A DNA stretch of 64,000 nucleotides from Sipunculus nudus (Eukaryota; Annelida; Sipuncula; Golfingiida; Sipunculidae), in the NCBI GenBank assembly GCA_026874595.1, contig CM049309.1, positions 54,166,079 to 54,230,078 of the forward strand. The letters run 5' to 3'. Shown piece after piece: positions 59,601 to 64,000 of this stretch. Position 1 is the first letter of the stretch, and each line of letters starts with the position of its first letter. The position numbers and the translations under genes are program-made. The notes under the pieces were generated by a model. It was not told the origin of the DNA and made no database searches. It saw nothing but the letters and a program-made list of their open reading frames with translations.

Positions 59601-62379
59601 AAATTCAGCAAAGTAGTTTTCAGCTCGGCTGTACATTGACTGTGGAGTTAAAAAACTGATGAATGATTTTGTGTGAAAGAATAAATGAGGAAATGAGTTA
59701 ACTGGCCTGTATTAAAACAATTGTTTATAATGAATAAGATTACTATTTAAAGTAGTTTTTCCAGTGATCCAATATACCTGCCTCTAGTTGATAACAGAAT
59801 TGAGTGAGTTACTGTATAAAACAACTGTATCTGGTCAGTAGTGGGACATCATTCATTGTGTATATAATGAGTGAGGTGTTACTGGGTGATTGATTACAAC
59901 CCTGAGGTATATATAACAGCCTGTAACGGGTCTGACTGTACTAATGTATCATGTTCATCATACAAATAATCAACACCCAGGTATATGTCCTCGCTAGGCA
60001 TCAGCAGGCCATGCATGAGGGAAGAAAAAGCATTCCTGACATAATTTGTCCACCTCCACCAAAGTGTCTGACTGGTAAAGGGAGACAAGTACATCAGAGG
60101 GCTGTAGTTCATTCAAGGTCTAATTAATTGTGTGGAATTTATGGAATGGAAGGATGTAATACTAAGTATTATAAAAAAAATACAGATTACCACTGATGTT
60201 AATTATTGCGGAAAGTGACAGGAGCATGATATTACAATTTAGCAGATTTAACATCTGCCATTATGTTAGCTTGGAGTATACATTTAATTTAATTGTCCCT
60301 TCAGCAGTTTGAAAATTTGTTTGGTGATAGCCTGTGTGCTCAAGTTATCAACTGACATTTGTTCAGACTTTCTGACATGAATCAGTGTCAGAAAAAAATG
60401 TACCTCAGTGTCAGAAAAATGTTCCTGGACAGATCAGTGGAGCCTGACAGCCTGACACCTTATGCCTGGAATTCATGTCAGGATGATAAGTGGACCTTCT
60501 CTGGTATATAATTATTTAAGGTGTACACATTGACTGGTTCTGTAGCAGACAGGTGACGTGACAGTTGCAGTCACTGGTTTTGAATGGGCAGCACCAGGAG
60601 ACATCAGTCTCATGACAGCATAATTATCTATCTCATTATGACCTGCATGCCCTGCCTAGTTCACAGGGTGTATCATTTAATAACTCGTTTCATAGATATT
60701 TTTAATGCTGTATAATGCTTACAGGTATAATATACTCTTGTCATGATTTAAAGTCTTATCATTGTATGAAAGAATATTTAAGAATGTACTTTTAATAATT
60801 TCATGAAAGTATTGAAGAACCATTTGAAAGATTACATGAAAATTTTATCTTCATTAATTCTATACTAAGCTCCCATTGCGGCTATAGTTGCTGCGTCAGT
60901 ATTGTATATATTTGTTTGAAATGATATATAAAATGTCAAAGGATCATTGTTCCTTATCTAATTGAGTTGAAACAAACATTTGACCAGTGTTATACCCACT
61001 TTTCAGATAGATATTTGGCATGTTTGCCAGATAGAGTAATATATAATAATTTGTTTGAGCATCATTTATGTATCCTTAATATGTCTGTGTTACACATAAT
61101 CAAAATTGTAACCGCAAAATGCAGACATTACAAACTATGGAAATTTGAATTATTTCATGTCAGACCCTAACAAGAGCAGTTCTTGGTATGGTACTGGGGT
61201 CAAAATGTTGAGCTTTTTTACTGGTATACATATATCAAATTGATTTTCAATAAGGAGGTTAAGTGGTGATTTGAGGTTTGATGTTTTATTTTACAGTGGC
61301 ACCAGATGCAATATATCATCATGTTAAAACATACAAAAAGGAAGAGGCCAGAAATTTTCATTACGTAGCACCAGAATATGCGGGTAAGAAATACCATATT
61401 TATCTGCTGCAAGAGTGAAAGGGACAGAGAAAGTGATCAGACAAATAAATGAAATTTATAATGAATATTAAGCCTTCCTTAAAGGTGAGTACCCGGAACA
61501 ACTAACTGTTTTACTGAACACTTCACTGAATATATGTTTGCTGATTTCAGAGAGAATGGCTGTATTATAATTTTTTAAATTGAAGTTTTCCATTGAGGTG
61601 AGTATCTGCAAAAGTAGACCATGCCATTACTGTTCTTCATTGGATGGATCTTTTGATTTCAGGACTGTTGGCTCCTTCCTTTTATTTCAGTGCTCTTGAA
61701 TATGTCAATGAGAGAGTGTGAGAGAATTTGATAAAATTAATGTATTCAGATTGTAGAATTTATGCAAAGGTGAGTATTCTCGACAACAACAACAGACAAA
61801 TTTAACTGATGTCTTGCTTCATTGAACTTAAATTTGCTCATTATAACGGTATAAGTTTATGTACTAAGTACAAAAGTTATTTGATGATTTAGTGATTATA
61901 GCAAAAGAGTTTTTGTAATGATACTTTGAAAGCTTATTTGCATATTTGGAGTCAAACAGGACAGTTACTAAATTTTGTAATGTTTTCAGGTGAAACCACT
62001 GATATTGGATGCAGTTCAGTAATTCCTGTTACTTTGCAAGATGTTGAAATTCATCTTCAGCATATACTTATTTCCAAGGTTGAAACTATTTGAATATCTT
62101 AGAGAAAGTTAACTTATCTTATCCTTTTTGAATAAGAGGTATTTCTTAAAATGAGGCTCATTGTTGAATTCCTCTGCCCCATTGGGCTGTTTTATAATGT
62201 GTTAAAGAATACAAGGAATTTGTTAACTATGAGAGAAGTAACTTCACAAAAGATGAGTAGAATCGGCTGTCTGTTTAGTGAAGAACTGTGTGATTTTCTT
62301 ATGTTTTCTTTTGCTTCAGGCAACGCCCCAGTGACCACAGCAGTAGATATATATTCATTTGGGATTTGTGCATTGGAGG
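24622..62379 (+). CDS. NRBP1: Nuclear receptor-binding protein 1 pseudokinase, 5' eight coding exons (3' end outside window)
   Basis: NRBP1 (Madm in flies) is a catalytically dead kinase-like adaptor linked to ER-Golgi transport, growth control and ubiquitin-ligase substrate recruitment. The exons are 24622-24756, 37978-38100, 47589-47690, 51726-51809, 53668-53708, 58594-58688, 61297-61383 and 62321-62379. All have GT/AG borders and compatible phases and give 242 residues, about half of the usual 530 or so. Conserved blocks include EESPCGRWQKRREE (33-45), AMDTEEGVEVVWNEV, QVFDNLIQLDHANIVKFHKYW, FITEYMSSGSLKQFLKKTKK, SWKRWCTQILSALSYLHSC, PPIIHGNLTCDTIFIQHNG and TTAVDIYSFG. The HRD motif is HGN (173-175) and the DFG position reads GSV (192-194), as expected for this pseudokinase. 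APE (218-220) is kept. The rest of the kinase-like domain and the C-terminal region lie beyond 64000. Confidence 0.95.
25535..26222. mobile_element. GACGTA-rich MITE
   Basis: The perfect 13-bp inverted repeats CCGGTGAGACGCA (25535-25547) and TGCGTCTCACCGG (26210-26222) bound a CpG-rich stretch with many GACGTA and TACGTCC motifs. The 14-mer ACCGGCCTGTAGTC occurs at the right edge (26218-26231) and again internally (25796-25809), as if the right terminus were duplicated. AAATTTTA lies just outside both ends (25518-25525 and 26232-26239) and could be an 8-bp target duplication, but it is AT-rich and could be chance. No transposase. Confidence 0.68.
31781..32502. mobile_element. Harbinger-like MITE with GC-rich core, TTA duplication
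   Basis: The left end reads GGCCCCTTTTCCATGCGCGT and the right end, inverted, GGGCCCTTTTCCATGCGCGT. TTA flanks both sides (31778-31780 and 32503-32505). A 3-bp TTA/TAA duplication with a GGSCC-type terminus is typical of PIF/Harbinger. Inside, near 32295-32500, are three diverged tandem blocks with CATGGAAAAGG and TGATTTACAC. CGCG motifs are abundant, unlike the AT-rich surroundings. Confidence 0.8.
32583..32643 (+). repeat. TA microsatellite
   Basis: About 30 uninterrupted TA units lie in NRBP1 intron 1. Other TA tracts lie at 22565-22612 and 23198-23223. Confidence 0.95.
33740..34740. repeat. Degenerate tandem-unit repeat remnant
   Basis: Units of about 320 bp (TCATGACCTTT...ACCTTGACCTT at about 33887 and 34209) recur in diverged form. 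They contain TGACCTTGACCT (33909-33920) and GGTGGGGCCACC (about 34045), the same motifs found in F2. No termini were found, so this looks like an old fragment of a related element. Confidence 0.55.
36264..37180 (+). mobile_element. F2 HINE/pearl-like element, copy 1
   Basis: AGCCCTCAGCC at the left (36264-36274) and GGCTGAGGGCT near the right (37142-37152) are perfect inverted repeats. The left has a TTAGGCT hairpin and a CCGTCCGTCC microsatellite. The right ends with TCAGCTTCTGCTGA, a hairpin, and then TATTCTAGTT. Three tandem units of about 300 bp each carry CTTGTGAGCGGGATATCT and TGACCTTGACCT. The third unit lacks about 115 bp present in copy 2. Confidence 0.8.
37978..38100 (+). CDS. NRBP1: NRBP1 coding exon 2
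   Basis: This exon encodes VRQRDVPGIDSAFLAMDTEEGVEVVWNEV and then YISEKKSSKAQL, the start of the kinase-like domain where a glycine loop would be. The acceptor is GTTACAG and the donor GCTA|GTAAGT. It is in phase 0 at both ends. Confidence 0.94.
44766..46334 (-). mobile_element. F1-type HINE/pearl-like element, reverse orientation, complete
   Basis: Read on the minus strand it starts AACAAGTGACCCATGGGTCA (46334 downward) and ends CAGCTGAGCTAAAAA (44766), the same termini as the PPM1G copies. On the plus strand a CCGTCTGTCCGT microsatellite (about 44817-44850) follows the hairpin end. Four tandem units of about 330-350 bp then carry GGACCTAGAATCTT, GAAATTAGGTCTCTGTT and a GGTGGCGCCACC-like palindrome. 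Interior units differ from those of the PPM1G copies, so it is a separate subfamily. Confidence 0.8.
46337..46655 (+). repeat. 319-bp dispersed repeat, copy 1
   Basis: It is nearly identical to 51199-51517, from AAATAGCTTTGAAGAAAA to CATTTCTCCAAAACC. It sits exactly between the terminus of the F1 element and a second F1-end fragment. Confidence 0.85.
46656..46887 (-). mobile_element. F1 end fragment
   Basis: About 230 bp closely match the terminal part of the adjacent F1 element (46100-46334), ending with the same CCCATGGGTCACTTGTT terminus. It lacks the tandem units, microsatellite and hairpin end. Confidence 0.75.
47589..47690 (+). CDS. NRBP1: NRBP1 coding exon 3
   Basis: This exon encodes DKIKQVFDNLIQLDHANIVKFHKYWTDTKPGKPR, the alphaC and following strand of the kinase-like fold. 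The acceptor is TTAACAG and the donor AAGG|GTAAGC. It is in phase 0 at both ends. Confidence 0.94.
51199..51517 (+). repeat. 319-bp dispersed repeat, copy 2
   Basis: It matches 46337-46655 with only scattered differences and equal length. Its flanks have no F1 sequence. It is in NRBP1 intron 3, about 200 bp before exon 4. Confidence 0.85.
51726..51809 (+). CDS. NRBP1: NRBP1 coding exon 4
   Basis: This exon encodes VIFITEYMSSGSLKQFLKKTKKNNKTLK, the hinge and alphaD region. The acceptor is TTTCAG. The donor AAG|GTCTGT is weak. The junction with exon 5 gives KTLK-SWKRW, about two residues shorter than vertebrate KTMNEKAWKRW. Confidence 0.92.
53668..53708 (+). CDS. NRBP1: NRBP1 coding exon 5 (41 nt)
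   Basis: This short exon encodes SWKRWCTQILSAL plus two bases of the next Ser, matching AWKRWCTQILSALS of the family. The acceptor is GTTTCAG and the donor CTTAG|GTAAGT. It is too short to stand out as an open frame and was found by homology. Confidence 0.9.
54410..55437 (+). mobile_element. F2 HINE/pearl-like element, copy 2
   Basis: It has the same termini as the copy at 36264 (AGCCCTCAGCC at 54410-54420, GGCTGAGGGCT at 55399-55409, ending TATTCTAGTT) and high identity through three units. The third unit is more complete. It lies in NRBP1 intron 5 in the same orientation. The ends CTAG and the preceding hairpin resemble a Helitron 3' end, but the opposite end ...GCTAAAAA resembles the F1 3' end, so the polarity is uncertain. 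Confidence 0.8.
55500..56100 (+). repeat. 24-bp minisatellite
   Basis: Imperfect tandem copies of GTATACCTGATAAACCTATG with a 24-bp period are clearest at 55657, 55681 and 55705 and drift toward both edges. As 24 is a multiple of three, both strands show open frames with an eight-residue period (for example KPMRCIPD). These are taken as non-coding. Confidence 0.85.
57392..57998 (-). pseudogene. Decayed gag-like retroelement ORF
   Basis: Two overlapping minus-strand frames (57998-57612 and 57685-57392) read as one protein broken by a frameshift near 57680. The first has FKWLQVRSRYEMVVLQRYPDK, the second YVTIIDATAVKR and a zinc-knuckle-like CFRCKSFDH. The last Cys of a normal CX2CX4HX4C knuckle is missing at its usual place. 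This resembles the gag-like first ORF of DIRS/Gypsy-type retroelements seen in invertebrates. No LTR or polymerase is visible. It lies antisense in NRBP1 intron 5. The assignment is from memory of such proteins. Confidence 0.45.
58594..58688 (+). CDS. NRBP1: NRBP1 coding exon 6 (degenerate catalytic loop)
   Basis: This exon encodes YLHSCEPPIIHGNLTCDTIFIQHNGLIKIGS. HGN replaces HRD in the catalytic loop, which marks the pseudokinase. The acceptor is GTTTCAG and the donor TTCAG|GTAAGC. Confidence 0.95.
58689..61296. other. NRBP1 intron 6
   Basis: No gene or bounded repeat is seen. A CAGTGTCAGAAAAA block is duplicated in tandem at about 60384-60420. Confidence 0.5.
61297..61383 (+). CDS. NRBP1: NRBP1 coding exon 7
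   Basis: This exon encodes VAPDAIYHHVKTYKKEEARNFHYVAPEYA. Val follows GS where active kinases have DFG. APE is retained. The acceptor is TTTACAG and the donor GCGG|GTAAGA. Confidence 0.93.
61384..62320 (+). other. NRBP1 intron 7 with three strong cryptic donors
   Basis: GGTGAGTA occurs at about 61484, 61600 and 61771, each after a plausible pyrimidine-AG acceptor in at least two cases (TTTCAG near 61550 and 61663). No open frame between these signals fits NRBP1, and the candidate segments contain stops. Confidence 0.4.
62321..62379 (+). CDS. NRBP1: NRBP1 coding exon 8 (last exon seen)
   Basis: This exon encodes GNAPVTTAVDIYSFGICALE, the alphaF region. The acceptor is GCTTCAG and the donor GAG|GTCTGA in phase 0. 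No sequence matching the next expected block (MAVLEIQ-like) is visible between 62380 and 64000. Confidence 0.92.
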
Positions 62380-64000
62380 TCTGACCTAGTTTTGTCTTGC
62401 ATCACATTGTGGGGGGCACAATAACATCAGTGTGGCTACACAAGGAATAATGTACTTTTAAAGACCTTAGTATGATGTACCGGTAAATAGGTCTGAAATC
62501 AAAGCTTTCAGATTGGACCAAATATTATTTCACCAGCTAAAAATAAAAAAAAAACTCACATTGAATATTAAGAGAACTTATACAGTCTAAGCCCTAATGA
62601 TCATAATCAATTGTTTTCCGAAGGAATTAAATTGGACCAAAATGACATGTAAAACAACCATTAAACTAAGTTTACATTATTAGTTATCTAAGCTGACAAA
62701 TAAATTCCCATCATCAAAAATTGTTAACCTTAGTAAATTTTGGGAACTGCTTATAAATAAAAAAAATAATTGTGTAATGTTTACGAAATGATGAAATGAA
62801 AATGTGCATTGTTTTGATTGAAACCATTCTTGTGCCAAACGGTATTAAGCTTTTAAGCCATCTCCGTAATGAGTCTCTGTAAAATTTGTTAATGTGTTAA
62901 AGTAAGCCAAATAAAAGGGGATCAGGAATACCTGTTATGGAAGCATTGGTCTTGTGAAGGTTGTAAATTGCATACTGGTTCTTTGATATCAGTTGTGCCT
63001 GTTTTGTAATAATATTTTTACAAGGTTGAACACTGTTTTTCAACTATTTATACAAATTATATTGGTGTCCCATCAAATTTTGATTCAGTTCTCTGTAATG
63101 GCATAATAAAGCCAAGATATCTTAACTCTTGTTTATGTGACCAAAAGTCTGTAATTTACAGAGGAAAATTCTTCCTTAACCTTGGTGTTCCTGGTACAAC
63201 AATATTCTTAAAACAGATGTTCACAAGATGATTTTTACCTGAGAATTTCTGTCTAAACCTCCTACCTGCAATATAAGAATGCTCATAAAGCAGATGTGTT
63301 GAGATGTATGTATAAGACCTGAGTACCCCCCCCCCCCCCTTCCTGTAGCCACACTGATGTGATGGTCTCTTTACAAAGTAGATGGGCCCCCATGCAAAGC
63401 ATGACCCCAAAACTGTTGTGTAACTGGTCATAATAATACCCACTCTCAAGTTGAATTAATATATAGCATTGTAAGGAACATCACAGGATTTTACCTCAAA
63501 ATCATTTAAATTATTATTTATAGTTATATGTAAATTGCTTGTCAGTGCTGTCTTGTGTTCATGCTAGAAACAGGTTGTTTTAAAATTCACCTGTTAATGT
63601 TGAACTTCCACTGGTACTATTCATAGCACCATATTTCCTAAGGTCAATATTGGCATTTCATTGAACTTGCTGCAAGGATAAACATATTTTCAAGTTTGAA
63701 CATCTCTTTTGGAAGTTTTACTAGATGCATACAGGGGTGCATTCATATGTTCATAAATAATAATTCACACATTTAAGATATGTCTCATTCTCATGCTCCA
63801 GTGTTTTGTAATATATTTAAACCACAGCATAACTGATAATTTAATGTCATAAATAATTTGATCATCATGTCACTTGTCTACTCTTTTGGTGTTAAAAATT
63901 TAAGATATTTTATATTAATTTCCATTTCCATAAATTCCATTTATTCTGCTCCACACATTCCGTGATGACATTTTAAAGTGGTTTATAATGTCCCTTCTTC
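62380..64000. other. NRBP1 intron 8 (open at right edge)
   Basis: AT-rich sequence with a C14 run at 63326-63339. The next coding exon is not in the window. Confidence 0.5.

Noticed and set aside
1-64000. tRNA or rRNA genes
   Set aside because: I looked for B-box-like GGTTCGA motifs and rRNA-like stretches on both strands and found none convincing.

Overview
This is a eukaryotic, AT-rich genomic window holding two split protein-coding genes that diverge from a shared intergenic region of about 3.3 kb. A marine bivalve mollusc is the most likely source. This is an inference from the dense non-autonomous repeats that combine internal tandem units, an ACGG-type microsatellite and a 3' hairpin, a design described in bivalve 'pearl' elements and the related DINE/HINE elements. 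Both proteins are clearly animal. I did not identify a species.

Positions 1-21307, minus strand: the complete coding region of a PPM1G-type (PP2C-gamma) nuclear Ser/Thr phosphatase. It has ten coding exons, all splice phases agree, and the product is 616 residues. It contains the split PP2C catalytic domain, a long Ser-rich and acidic insert, and a basic C-terminus.

Positions 21308-24621: the intergenic region with both promoters. Next to the PPM1G start it has two CACGTG E-boxes and a full TGACGTCA CRE. The rest is AT microsatellites and low-complexity sequence.

Positions 24622-64000, plus strand: the first eight coding exons of an NRBP1-type pseudokinase (242 residues). The gene runs off the right edge. 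As I recall it, PPM1G and NRBP1 are also head-to-head neighbours in human (2p23.3), so this may be an old linkage kept across Bilateria.

Most of the remaining sequence is intronic and rich in transposons. I can delimit: a hAT-like element with a perfect 8-bp target duplication (15533-17777), which encloses a repeat array that itself encloses another TIR element (16087-16935); a pogo/Tigger-like MITE (4872-5958); a Harbinger-like GC-rich MITE (31781-32502); a GACGTA-rich MITE (25535-26222); three families of Helitron/HINE-like tandem-repeat elements, here called F1, F2 and F3; a recent 319-bp repeat pair; a 24-bp minisatellite; and a decayed gag-like retroelement ORF. The most unusual observations are that three transposon ends lie within about 8-41 bp of PPM1G splice acceptors, and that the palindrome GGTGGCGCCACC recurs at matching places in otherwise different repeat families.
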